NCBI RefSeq assembly: GCF_024171885.1
Contig: NZ_JAMTCP010000055.1
Coordinates: forward strand, 1-39,894
Length of the DNA: 39,894 nucleotides
Direction of reading: 5' to 3'
From: Streptoalloteichus tenebrarius
GTDB taxonomy: Bacteria > Actinomycetota > Actinomycetes > Mycobacteriales > Pseudonocardiaceae
Shown: piece after piece, positions 32,766 through 39,894 of the stretch
Numbering within the stretch: the first letter of the stretch is position 1
Layout: every line of letters starts with the position of its first letter
Notes under the pieces: generated by a model
The model's database searches: none
What the model was told of the DNA's origin: nothing
The model's input: only the letters and a program-made list of their open reading frames with translations
Translations under genes and position numbers: made by a program

Positions 32766-33514
32766 GCCCCCAGGTTCTTCATCGCGGCCAGCACCGAGTC
32801 GGCGGTGGGCCGGTGGATCTCGCCGGCGAGGCGGCCGTCGGCCAGCAGCACGACGCGGTCGGCGTAGGAGGCGGCCACCGGGTCGTGGGTCACCATGATC
32901 ACGGTCTGGCCGAGCTGGCGGACCGAGGTCTGGAGGAAGTTCAGCACCTCGGCGCCGGACTTGGAGTCCAGGTTGCCGGTGGGCTCGTCGGCGAAGACCA
33001 CGTCGGGCTTGGCCACGAGCGCGCGGGCGCAGGCCACGCGCTGCTGCTGGCCGCCGGAGAGCTGGTTCGGCTTGTGGCCCAGCCGCTGGCCGAGGCCGGT
33101 GACGTTGACGATGGTGTCGAACCACTCCGGGTCCGGCTTGCGGCCGGCGAGCTGGAGGCCCAGCAGGATGTTCTGCTCCGCGGTCAGCGTGGGCAGCAGG
33201 TTGAACGACTGGAAGATGAAGCCGATCTTGTCCCGCCGCAGCTTGGTCAGGCCCTTGTCCGACTGCTTCGTCAGCTCGATCTGTCCGATGTGGACCGTGC
33301 CGGCGTCGACCGTGTCCAGCCCGGCGAGGCAGTGCATCAACGTCGACTTGCCTGAGCCCGACGGACCCATGATCGCGGTGAACTGGCCGGCGGAGAAGTC
33401 GACGCTCACCCCGTCGAGGGCGCGGACCGCGGCCTCACCCTTGCCGTACACCTTCACGAGCTGACGCGCCGCGACGGCGGTCCTCGTACCAACGTCGGAC
33501 AGCGTTGCAGACAT
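32762..33514 (-). CDS. ABC transporter ATP-binding protein, MacB/LolD family
   Basis: The 250-residue ATPase has Walker A GPSGSGKST (about residue 51), Q-loop FIFQSFNLLPTLT, signature LSGGQQQRVACARALV, Walker B VVFADEPTGNLDS and the H-loop VTHDPVAA. EPTGNLDS and FQSFNLLP are typical of the LolD/MacB/FtsE branch that partners FtsX-type permeases. ATG 33514 follows a GGGAA sequence. It is the first gene of a two-gene operon with the permease. A GGAGTA-c-TACTCC dyad lies about 200 bp upstream. Confidence 0.95.
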   Translation of the reverse strand: MSATLSDVGTRTAVAARQLVKVYGKGEAAVRALDGVSVDFSAGQFTAIMGPSGSGKSTLMHCLAGLDTVDAGTVHIGQIELTKQSDKGLTKLRRDKIGFIFQSFNLLPTLTAEQNILLGLQLAGRKPDPEWFDTIVNVTGLGQRLGHKPNQLSGGQQQRVACARALVAKPDVVFADEPTGNLDSKSGAEVLNFLQTSVRQLGQTVIMVTHDPVAASYADRVVLLADGRLAGEIHRPTADSVLAAMKNLGA

Positions 33515-33716
33515 GCGTGTTCCCACTTCCAGACTTCGAGCTGCCCGGACCTCGGGCGCGGGGACGTCGCCACGGACTCGGAGCGCGACGACAGCACGAA
33601 GGTAGGCAGTGGGGCCGTGCCCCGGCATCGCCCCGGGGTCCGGTTCCCCGTTCGAACCCCGGGGGCAGCGGGGTGCACCCCGGTCAGACTGCGGTCGGAG
33701 ATCGCGTCATCCCTCT

Positions 33717-33729
33717 GGAGTACTACTCC
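33717..33729. promoter_or_regulatory. Short perfect dyad GGAGTACTACTCC
   Basis: GGAGTA-C-TACTCC overlaps the stop of the ceramidase-like gene and lies about 200 bp upstream of the ABC ATPase start, both on the minus strand. It may be a regulator site for the exporter operon or part of a terminator, since CCCCTCGGGGG lies beside it. Confidence 0.35.
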
Positions 33730-34457
33730 CCTCGGGGGATGTCGACCTTCGGAAGACCCGGCCCGTCGCCCCTGCCCGGCGCGGCCCCGTCCAGCCGGGA
33801 CCACCGCAGGACCAACGCCCGGCACACCCCGTACAGCACCACCGCGTTCAGCACGTGCCACAGGAAGTGCGTGCCGACCGGCAGCGCGGCGCAGACCCGC
33901 TCGTCGAGCGTCCGCAGCGCCAGCGACACCGCGAACACCCCGGCCGAGCCCACCAGCAGGTACCCGCACCGCCGCACCCACGGATCGGAGTTGAGCAACG
34001 CCACCCCCGCCCCGGCCAACACCGCCAGCGCGGGCACGTAGCCCGCCGACCCCCTCTGGTCACCGAGCGCCACCGTGACCAGCGTCGTCACCATCAGCGA
34101 GAACAACACGAACGCGGGAGCCGACCACCAGGCCCAACCCCACCGCACGCCCCAGAACCAGTGCAGGTAACAGACCAGGTAGAAGACCATGAAGGCGGAG
34201 ATCGGCAGGACGTCGGCCAGCCCAGCCCACACCGTGGCGACCGTGTGGAACAGCCCGCTGCCGACGCCGATGACCACGACCAGGCCGGCCAACACCCGGA
34301 GGCTGACCGGGACCGGACGCCCGACCCGGCGCAGCGAGCGCCACAACGCGAACCCCGCCACCAGGAACGCCACGTTGCTGACGGCGTTCCACGGCTCCGC
34401 GAGCAGCCCCGGCCCGGTGCGCTCACAGTAGGAGTCGATCTCGTCGGTCCAGTTCAC
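33723..34457 (-). CDS. Alkaline ceramidase-like membrane hydrolase (CREST superfamily)
   Basis: The 244-residue protein has about seven membrane helices. CREST-family landmarks are the N-terminal ERTGPGLLAEPWNAVSNVAF, GVGSGLFHTVATVWA with the first catalytic histidine, ADVLPIS with an aspartate, and the C-terminal GTHFLWHVLNAVVLYG with a HxxxH-like pair. In eukaryotic ceramidases these residues hold zinc and cleave amide-linked acyl chains. Bacterial members probably hydrolyse an amide or ester lipid, but this is unproven. GTG 34457 follows GAGGTGG. It is divergent from a lipoprotein gene. Confidence 0.85.
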   Translation of the reverse strand: MNWTDEIDSYCERTGPGLLAEPWNAVSNVAFLVAGFALWRSLRRVGRPVPVSLRVLAGLVVVIGVGSGLFHTVATVWAGLADVLPISAFMVFYLVCYLHWFWGVRWGWAWWSAPAFVLFSLMVTTLVTVALGDQRGSAGYVPALAVLAGAGVALLNSDPWVRRCGYLLVGSAGVFAVSLALRTLDERVCAALPVGTHFLWHVLNAVVLYGVCRALVLRWSRLDGAAPGRGDGPGLPKVDIPRGE

Positions 34458-34534
34458 GTCGCCACCTCGCGCAACGATCCTGCCGCCCCGCGCCGTCCCC
34501 TGGGTGAAGACGACACACGATCGAGGAGGCCGCC

Positions 34535-35143
34535 ATGGGATGGCACTGCACCGCAGGCCACGGCACCGCACGCCACGGCACCGCAGGCCACGACACCGCA
34601 CCCGCCCGCACCCGGCCGGCGCCCACGGACGGGACGGGCGCACGGCCGTCCGAGGGCGCCTCCAGTATCCGGCGCGGACGCCGGGCCCCGTCGTGGGCCG
34701 CCAGGGGGATTCCGTTGGCCGCGATCCTGTCGTTGGCGCTCCTCACCGCCTGCGGGCAGCGCCCCGGCTCGCCGCCGGACACCTCCCCGCCGGGGCAGCC
34801 GGTCAGCACCTCGGCGTCCCCGTCGGGCCCGCCCGGCGAGCCCCGCGCCGTGGACCCGCGCCCCGGGCAGGCCGGCGTCCACCCCACCCGCTGGCACCGG
34901 GTCGAACCGGTCGAGGACGGGGCCGCCCTGCGGGTCAGCTTCTGGTCGGGCGTCGAGCCCTGCCACGTCCTCGACCACGTCGACGTGCGCCAGGGCGCCG
35001 ACGAGGTCGTCATCACCGTGCACGAGGGCCACGACCCCGCCCGCCCCGACACGGCCTGCGTCGAGATCGCCGTGCTCAAGGCCACCGTCGTGCGCCTCGA
35101 CGCCCCGCTCGGCGGCCGGCGCGTGGTCGACGGCGCGGTGTGA
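34535..35143 (+). CDS. Putative lipoprotein with repeat-bearing N-terminal extension
   Basis: The protein has 202 residues from ATG 34535, which has GAGGAGG before it. The first 20 residues are a xHxTA pentapeptide repeat (WHCTA, GHGTA, RHGTA, GHDTA). A signal-peptide-like segment starts only near residue 50: RRGRRAPSWAARGIPLAAIL and on to LLTAC, a lipobox. A Pro/Ser linker leads to a domain of about 90 residues with a single internal Cys pair (VEPCHVLDHVDVRQ, TACVEIAVLKAT). A lipoprotein start this far upstream of the lipobox is odd; a TTG (34734, after AGGGGG) just before the hydrophobic core is an alternative, but it would lack the positive n-region. Function unknown. Confidence 0.7.
   Translation: MGWHCTAGHGTARHGTAGHDTAPARTRPAPTDGTGARPSEGASSIRRGRRAPSWAARGIPLAAILSLALLTACGQRPGSPPDTSPPGQPVSTSASPSGPPGEPRAVDPRPGQAGVHPTRWHRVEPVEDGAALRVSFWSGVEPCHVLDHVDVRQGADEVVITVHEGHDPARPDTACVEIAVLKATVVRLDAPLGGRRVVDGAV
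34541..34600. repeat. 15-bp tandem repeat, 4 units, coding xHxTA
   Basis: Four head-to-tail units of the form ggccacggcaccgca occupy codons 3-22 of the lipoprotein gene. Differences are single bases, except in the first unit. It is the second 15-bp in-frame repeat at a gene start in this window. Confidence 0.88.
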
Positions 35144-35224
35144 CGCGGCGCGTCTCGACGCGCGGCCCCACCCCGGACCGCGTTAGCTTCCGGCTGCCAG
35201 CGACCACCGGCAGCGGAGGCCCGC

Positions 35225-36187
35225 ATGAGCATCCCCCCGGCAGGACCAGCGGGACCCGTCCCCAGCGGATTCCCGCCCCCGGCGCCGACCCCGCCCAGGG
35301 CGTGGCTGAGCATCTTCACCGCGGGACTCGCGTTGTGGGTGCTCACGGTCGTGGTCATCTTCCTGACCGGGAACACCAACCTCATCCCCACCCTGGTCCT
35401 GCTGGGCAGCTTCCTGCTGCCGGTCACCTACGTGACCTGGGCTCTCGCCCACGCCGGAGGGGGAGAGCTGACGCTGCCGACCGTCGCGCAGGCGTTCTTC
35501 GTCGGCGGGGTGCTCGGCGTGCTCGCCGCGTCGCTGCTGGAGACCTACCTCCTCGCGCCCTCACCCGGGATGTACGTCGGCGTCGGCCTCATCGAGGAGC
35601 TGGTCAAACTCCTCGCCCTGGCCTACGTCGCGCGTCGCCTGCACCGCCGCGCCCTCCGGGACGGGCTGGTGCTCGGCGCGGCCGTCGGCTTCGGCTTCGC
35701 CGCGTTCGAGAGCGCCGGGTACGCCCTCAACGCCCTGATCACCGTCCACGGCCTCGACCTGAGGGCCCTGGTCGAGACCGAGATCCTGCGCGGCCTGCTC
35801 GCCCCGGTCGGCCACGGGCTGTGGACGGCGATCGCCGGCGGCGTGCTGTTCGCGGCCAGCCGCGGCGGCCGGTGGCGGGTGACCGCCGGTGTCACCTGGA
35901 CCTACCTCGGTGTCGCGGCCCTGCACGCGTTGTGGGACTCGATGCACGGCATCGCCGTGCTGCTCACCATGGTCCTCACCGGCACCAGCTACCAGTACCA
36001 ACTGCTCCAGCTCGGCTACGTCCCACGCCCGACACCGGCCCAGGTCCACCTGTTCACGACGCTCAACTGGGTCGGCCTGCTGATGGTGGCGCTCGTCGGC
36101 CTGGCATGGCTGGTCGCGCTGCGACGCGCGGCCGAACTCCCACCCCCGCCGCCGCCCAGGGGTCCGGGTGTCGCACCGATCGCATGA
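35225..36187 (+). CDS. PrsW-family intramembrane metalloprotease
   Basis: The 320-residue membrane protein has a Pro-rich cytosolic N-terminus (about 25 residues) and about eight helices. The PrsW motifs are present: EELVK in GLIEELVKLLALAY, FAAFESAGYALN, GHGLWTAIAGG and the last histidine in ALHALWDSMHG. These form the presumed zinc site of the ABI/CPBP-related proteases. Family members cleave membrane proteins such as anti-sigma factors. ATG 35225 follows GGAGG. No anti-sigma or sigma gene is adjacent, so the substrate is unknown. Confidence 0.92.
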   Translation: MSIPPAGPAGPVPSGFPPPAPTPPRAWLSIFTAGLALWVLTVVVIFLTGNTNLIPTLVLLGSFLLPVTYVTWALAHAGGGELTLPTVAQAFFVGGVLGVLAASLLETYLLAPSPGMYVGVGLIEELVKLLALAYVARRLHRRALRDGLVLGAAVGFGFAAFESAGYALNALITVHGLDLRALVETEILRGLLAPVGHGLWTAIAGGVLFAASRGGRWRVTAGVTWTYLGVAALHALWDSMHGIAVLLTMVLTGTSYQYQLLQLGYVPRPTPAQVHLFTTLNWVGLLMVALVGLAWLVALRRAAELPPPPPPRGPGVAPIA

Positions 36188-36278
36188 CCCCCGGAGGACG
36201 CCCTCCGGTTGCCCGTCCCCTGGGCGCCCCGCACGCTGCCGATGCACGTGACCGGACACGAACGCGAGGAGGTGCGTC

Positions 36279-36539
36279 GTGGCCACCTGCGACGTCTGCG
36301 GCAACGACTACTGGATGGCCTTCGAGGTCCGCACCCTCACCGGGGAGACCTACACCTTCGACTCCTTCGAGTGCGCCATCCAACGGCTCGCCCCGCTGTG
36401 CGAGCACTGCAAGTGCCGGATCATCGGGCACGGCGTCGAGGTCGAGGGGCGCTTCTTCTGCTGCGCGCACTGCGCTCGGGAAGGCGCCGCGACCCTCGGC
36501 CAGCAGATCCGCGACACCGTCGGCGCGCACCCGGGCTGA
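36279..36539 (+). CDS. Small Cys-rich zinc-ribbon-like protein
   Basis: The protein has 86 residues from GTG 36279, with GAGGAGG before it. Cysteines are arranged as CDVC, FECA, CEHCKC and FFCCAHC, enough for two metal sites. FDSFECAIQRLAP and GHGVEVEGRFFCCAHC give a treble-clef or zinc-ribbon impression. I recall similar short proteins in other actinobacteria, unnamed. It may bind zinc as a structural metal, or bind a metal for storage like the prokaryotic metallothioneins. It is followed by the 11-bp repeat array. Confidence 0.78.
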   Translation: MATCDVCGNDYWMAFEVRTLTGETYTFDSFECAIQRLAPLCEHCKCRIIGHGVEVEGRFFCCAHCAREGAATLGQQIRDTVGAHPG

Positions 36540-36567
36540 GCCGCCGACGCCGTTCGCCGACGGCTCA

Positions 36568-36622
36568 GCCGACCCAGCGCCGACCCAGCGCCGACCCAGC
36601 GCCGACCCAGCGCCGACTCAGT
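36568..36622. repeat. 11-bp tandem repeat, 5 units
   Basis: gccgacccagc occurs four times exactly (36568-36611) followed by a variant (gccgactcagt). It lies between convergent stops: the Cys-rich protein ends at 36539 and the minus-strand gene ends at 36618. The last unit overlaps that stop codon. Confidence 0.92.
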
Positions 36623-37022
36623 CGTCGTCCCGGTCGCGGCCGTGCCGGCCGTGGTCCCGGTCGTGGTCCCGCTCCCGGTGCCGGTCGGACGCCTCGCGCT
36701 CGCCGCGCGGCCTGCGGGGCGGGTCGACCCTGGTCGGCGCGGGCGCCAGTGTGGCGGGGGACGTCGAGGGCGGCACCGCTCGCTCACCATCCGACGCGGC
36801 GGTGCCGGCGTCCGCGTCGGACCGCGCGGCGGGCGCGTTCGCGCCCACCCCACGCACGGGCACGACGATCCCCGCCCTGGCGGGTGTCGCGTCCCGAACC
36901 TTCGGCAGCGCCGCCATGGTCAGCACGCCGACCACGACCGCGCCCGCCGCGAGCCCGAGCGCCGTGAGCACCGTCCGACGGGACAGTTCGGTTTCCCCGT
37001 ACTCCAACGAAGGGCCGTCCAC
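36618..37022 (-). CDS. Membrane-anchored protein with His/Asp/Arg tail
   Basis: The protein has 134 residues from GTG 37022. A twin-arginine-like stretch ELSRRTVLTALGLAAGAVVV at residues 13-32 could be a Tat-type signal or an anchor helix. A disordered Ala/Pro/Ser region follows. The last 30 residues alternate His, Asp and Arg (RHRERDHDRDHGRHGRDRDD), which could bind divalent metal ions or polyanions. The stop lies in the 11-bp repeat. No family is recognised. Confidence 0.65.
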   Translation of the reverse strand: MDGPSLEYGETELSRRTVLTALGLAAGAVVVGVLTMAALPKVRDATPARAGIVVPVRGVGANAPAARSDADAGTAASDGERAVPPSTSPATLAPAPTRVDPPRRPRGEREASDRHRERDHDRDHGRHGRDRDDD

Positions 37023-37053
37023 GCGACGCTAGTCGATCTTGAGAAGCGATCCG

Positions 37054-38544
37054 TTACTTGCTCCTCGTCAGCACGCACGCGACCGCCGCGCCGACCGCCA
37101 GAACGGCGAGCACGACCGGCGGCAGGCCGGCCAGCGCGAGCAACGCGAGCCCCACCACGACGTCCGGGCCACGCAACAACTGCTGGAACAACCCCAGCGG
37201 CAGATCGCCCAACGGCGTGCTCACCGACGGCACGTCGTAGACCAGCGGCGGCTTCGTGGCCGTCCGCACCGCGCCGGCCAGCGCCGTCGCCGCGGAGGCG
37301 ACCAGGACCAGCAACGCCGCCGCCCATCCCGCGCCGGTCGCCGACGCCACCGCCGGCGTGGTCACGCCGGCCCACACCAGCGCGGCCACCGCGGGCACCA
37401 CACAGTGCACGAGCCGGAACACCCGGTCACCGAGCGGCATCATCCGCCGCAGGCCAGGGCGGGAGTTCACGGCGCGCAGCCCGGCCGTCAGCCGAGCGAC
37501 CGCGAGACCACCGGCCACGATCTGCACGGGGTGCGCCCACGCCGGGGACACGACCAACGTGCCGGCATAGGGGACCACGGCCATCGCGGCCCACATCGCG
37601 ACCGCTCCCGGCATCCGCCCCACCCGGCGTGCCTCCGACCACAGCAGCACCCACAACCCACGGCCGCGACCACGCCGCGGCCGCACCGTCGCCATCCGCC
37701 GCCAGCGACGGAACTCCAACGTCCCGGTGAGAAGCGAGAGATCGAGCCACGCGACCGAGGTCACCGCCGTCATCGCCACGTCGCCGCCCGCACCCAGCAC
37801 ACCCCGGTCCAACCGGCCCAGCGCCCGGTGCGCCAGCACCACACCCACGACGGCGACGACGAGGAACACCGGCGCCGCCACGAAGAGCACCACCTCCACG
37901 GGCGGCGCGGCCAGCCGCCAACCGAGCGCGGAGGACAACACCGGCATCGCCGCCAGCAGCACGGCCCCGGCGGCGAACACCGCGCTGATCCGACGTGAGA
38001 GCGGCTCGGCCCGGCCACCCGCCTCCAGCACCACCATCGCCGCGAACGCCGCCACCGCGACCAGCCCACCCAGCGCGGCGGACCAGGTGACCAACATCAA
38101 CGAAAGGCGGCCGACCAGCGCCGCCGTGGTGAACGCCGCCGCGCCGACCACCGCGCTCCCCGCGGCGCCGGCCCAGAACCGGGGAGCGAGAAGGCGTCGC
38201 CGGTCCACCGGCGTGGACAGGATCCAGGTCAGCGTGGGACGCCCGGCCGACACCGGCCCGAGCGCGCCAAGCGCACGGACGCCGGCGGTCACCAGGAGCA
38301 CCATCGCCGCCAGGAGCATCCACGCTCCGGCGGTGACGTCGGAGACGGGTGGCTCGGCGCCCGCCAGTTCGACGAGCCGCCGCACGGACTGCACGACCAG
38401 ACCGCCGACGATGACGACATAGGGCACGACTTCGGTGAGGACCCCGACGAAGCGCTTCGCGGGATGCGCGGCCTGCCGGGCAGTGCGCACCCACTGGCGG
38501 AACTCGCGCGCGGAGGGCGCGGCCGGCGCGGTCGTGCCGGTCAT
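37054..38544 (-). CDS. ABC exporter membrane subunit, DUF6297-like
   Basis: The 496-residue membrane protein has about 12 hydrophobic segments, for example VVPYVVIVGGLVVQSV, AGAWMLLAAMVLLVTAGV and LGGLVAVAAFAAMVVL. A basic central loop (MATVRPRRGRGRGLWVLL) separates the two halves. It matches my memory of the actinobacterial DUF6297 family, found next to ABC ATPases. The ATG overlaps the ATPase stop (ATGA), so the pair is co-translated. The substrate is unknown. Codon use and GC are like those of the neighbours. Confidence 0.85.
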   Translation of the reverse strand: MTGTTAPAAPSAREFRQWVRTARQAAHPAKRFVGVLTEVVPYVVIVGGLVVQSVRRLVELAGAEPPVSDVTAGAWMLLAAMVLLVTAGVRALGALGPVSAGRPTLTWILSTPVDRRRLLAPRFWAGAAGSAVVGAAAFTTAALVGRLSLMLVTWSAALGGLVAVAAFAAMVVLEAGGRAEPLSRRISAVFAAGAVLLAAMPVLSSALGWRLAAPPVEVVLFVAAPVFLVVAVVGVVLAHRALGRLDRGVLGAGGDVAMTAVTSVAWLDLSLLTGTLEFRRWRRMATVRPRRGRGRGLWVLLWSEARRVGRMPGAVAMWAAMAVVPYAGTLVVSPAWAHPVQIVAGGLAVARLTAGLRAVNSRPGLRRMMPLGDRVFRLVHCVVPAVAALVWAGVTTPAVASATGAGWAAALLVLVASAATALAGAVRTATKPPLVYDVPSVSTPLGDLPLGLFQQLLRGPDVVVGLALLALAGLPPVVLAVLAVGAAVACVLTRSK

Positions 38545-39158
38545 CTCCCCACCTCGACCCGCCGGTCGGCGACCGCTCCGGCCAGCTCCGGGTCGTGACA
38601 GGCCATCAACACGGCCACCCCGGCGGCCTTCTCCGCCCGCAACCGCTCGGCCAGCCACCGACGCCCGGCCACGTCCAGCCGCTGCTCCGGCTCGTCGAGC
38701 ACCAGGAGCCGGCGCGGTCGCACCAGGCAGGAGGCGAGGGCGAGGCGCTGCCGCTGACCGGACGACAACGTCACGGGGAGCTGGGCCATGGCCCCCTCCA
38801 GACCGAGTTCCTCCAGCACCTCGTCGACGACGACCTCGGGCTCGGCGACACCGTGCGCCCTGGCCAGCAGGTCCAGGTGCTCGACCACCGCGAGGTCGGG
38901 GAAGAAGTCGACGTCGTCGAGGGCCACGGCCATGGCCGCGCGCACGACGGGGTCGCTCTCGTCCACCACGCGGCCGTCGATTCGGACGGCACCGGCGTCG
39001 GGCTTGTCCGACCCGACGACACAGCGCAGCAGCGTGGTCTTGCCCGCTCCGTTGGGTCCGGTCAGGACCACCGCCTGTCCGGGTTCGACATGGAAGCTCA
39101 CTCCGTCCAGCACGGCCTTCTCACCGAACCGGCGGACTACCCCCTCGACTTCCAGCAT
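38541..39158 (-). CDS. ABC transporter ATP-binding protein
   Basis: The 205-residue short ABC ATPase has Walker A TGPNGAGKTTLLRC, a Q-loop region VALDDVDFFPDL without the usual Gln, signature TLSSGQRQRLALASCLV, Walker B LLVLDEPEQRLD and H-loop ACHDPEL. The signature reads LSSGQ instead of LSGGQ. The small size is typical of exporters paired with DUF6297-like or CcmA-type membrane subunits. ATG 39158 is the first start of the operon. It lies about 220 bp from the first rRNA-type promoter, which points the other way. Confidence 0.94.
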   Translation of the reverse strand: MLEVEGVVRRFGEKAVLDGVSFHVEPGQAVVLTGPNGAGKTTLLRCVVGSDKPDAGAVRIDGRVVDESDPVVRAAMAVALDDVDFFPDLAVVEHLDLLARAHGVAEPEVVVDEVLEELGLEGAMAQLPVTLSSGQRQRLALASCLVRPRRLLVLDEPEQRLDVAGRRWLAERLRAEKAAGVAVLMACHDPELAGAVADRRVEVGR

Positions 39159-39376
39159 GTTCGCAAGGTACCGAGCGGAGGGGGCGTCACGGCCGCGCCG
39201 AGAAACCGTGACAGCGCAATGAGAAGCAGGGCGCGGGAGAAGCGCGGAGGCGCGCGTGACCGCCATCACACTGCGATCTCGGGGGGTCTCGGCTAGCGTC
39301 GACCGTGTTCGACGCCTGCCGCTGATCAGCGGTTTTGCGTGTCGGGCCGACATGGTCAACTCGCTGACCAGGCGAT

Positions 39377-39405
39377 TTGACCCGGCGATGGCCCGTGCGT
39401 AAATT
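39377..39405 (+). promoter_or_regulatory. rRNA operon-type promoter, P1
   Basis: TTGACC (39377-39382), a 17-bp spacer and TAAATT (39400-39405). The -35 is preceded by GCGAT. This is the best-scoring -10 of the three by eye. Confidence 0.7.
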
Positions 39406-39639
39406 TCTCTCTGCCAGCGCGGAACGGACCCCGGACGAACCGGGGGTCGGAGCACTGGAGCCGCGAACCAAGCTCCCACCGGGTGGTGGTAGAGTGGGCG
39501 GCCGCTGGTTCGGATCCCAGATCTCCTCCTCGTGGGGCGGATGTGCGTGGGCTCTCCGGGCTGGTGAACACCACAGACTACTCACGAATATGCTGGTCGG
39601 GTGCGGTGCTGCCGGGTCTCTCTCGGAATGAGGGTGGAT

Positions 39640-39669
39640 TTGACAGTCCGCGGAACGGCCGGATAGCGT
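39640..39669 (+). promoter_or_regulatory. rRNA operon-type promoter, P2
   Basis: TTGACA (39640-39645), an 18-bp spacer and TAGCGT (39664-39669). The -35 sits in GTGGATTTGACA, a context shared with P3. Confidence 0.7.
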
Positions 39670-39770
39670 GGGAAACACCAAAACCGAAAACGGGCCGATG
39701 AGGAACTCCTTTCGAGGGTTCTTCTGCTCGGTTGGGTCCGCTGTGGCCGCGAACGCGTGGTGCGGGTGGA

Positions 39771-39800
39771 TTTGACGGGGCGAAGTTGGTCCGGCTAGGG
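39771..39800 (+). promoter_or_regulatory. rRNA operon-type promoter, P3
   Basis: TTGACG (39771-39776), an 18-bp spacer and TAGGGT (39795-39800), again after GTGGAT. It is the promoter nearest to the presumed 16S gene. Confidence 0.75.
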
Positions 39801-39894
39801 TTGGTGAGCGTTACAAGCAAAGTAGTGAGACAGCGCCCCGGATCGGGACATGCGGTTGTGTGTCTGGTGAGGGTGTGCGTGTGTTCTTTGAGAA
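39801..39894 (+). ncRNA. Start of rRNA operon leader transcript
   Basis: The final bases GTGTGTTCTTTGAGAA match the conserved TGTTCTTTGAGAACTC element found just before 16S rRNA in many actinobacteria, where the leader pairs for processing. The mature 16S gene is not in the window, so the assignment depends on sequence beyond 39894. Confidence 0.75.

Noticed and set aside
29865-32867. Very long plus-strand open frame (about 1000 codons) opposite the ABC permease
   Set aside because: It is an antisense shadow of the high-GC permease gene: His/Arg/Asp-rich low-complexity translation with no domains, while the minus strand encodes a clear FtsX-type permease.
33640-33670. tRNA-like T-arm sequence (CCGTTCGAACCCCGGGGG)
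   Set aside because: The GTTCGAA core and GC stem recall a T-loop, but no acceptor, D or anticodon arms can be built around it on either strand.
39187-39681. Minus-strand open frame of 164 codons in the rRNA promoter region
   Set aside because: It crosses the tandem promoters, has no ribosome site and shows no protein-like composition.

Overview
The window is GC-rich actinobacterial DNA. Coding signs of this are frequent GTG/TTG starts, a mycothiol-dependent formaldehyde dehydrogenase (MscR), OxyR divergent from AhpC-AhpD, DUF3558 lipoproteins beside a protein with a type VII-like YxxxD motif, and a final segment that looks like the promoter and leader region of an rRNA operon. The gene set fits a filamentous Pseudonocardiaceae-type organism (Saccharothrix, Lentzea or Actinosynnema-like). 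That placement is inference from gene content, not a database match.

Layout. 1-2043: a partial TetR regulator with a tandem-repeat N-terminus, divergent from an AGPS-like FAD oxidase. 1997-3066: a DUF3800-like hypothetical gene bracketed by two copies of a repeated hairpin element. 3079-6797: an aminotransferase divergent from an HxlR regulator, then an MDR oxidoreductase divergent from a TetR regulator. Both pairs have clear dyad operators between them. 6868-10681: a four-gene minus-strand operon with two paralogous small helical proteins, a large FtsK/EccC-like ATPase and a charged helical protein. This is the best candidate here for a poorly described system. 10950-13829: a secreted M14 carboxypeptidase and a hypothetical protein. 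13985-16102: ahpD-ahpC and divergent oxyR. 16149-17965: an 805-bp tandem duplication carrying two DUF3558 lipoproteins and one complete plus one beheaded WXG100-like gene. 18171-19899: cell-envelope proteins. 20011-24080: a double-GGCT protein, mtnA, a PIG-L deacetylase and mscR. 24188-25315: TetR and an NTF2-like protein with twin operators. 25753-28415: a polyamine operon (ODC-like decarboxylase, speD, speE). 28717-30143: a conserved hypothetical gene, then about 1 kb with only tiny ORFs. 30207-33514: an FtsX/MacB-type ABC exporter. 33723-37022: ceramidase-like, lipoprotein, PrsW-like, Cys-rich and His/Asp-tailed proteins. 37054-39158: a second ABC exporter. 39159-39894: tandem rRNA-type promoters and the start of the leader; the 16S gene would begin beyond the right edge.

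How the genes connect. SpeE releases methylthioadenosine, which MtnA helps recycle after a phosphorylase step, so mtnA and the spe operon are metabolically linked. MscR and perhaps the PIG-L protein relate to mycothiol, and OxyR-AhpCD to peroxide defence. Several regulator/target pairs are divergent with readable dyads. A dispersed 13-bp palindrome, GTCCACWGTGGAC, occurs five times exactly in the window and contains a DnaA-box-like core.
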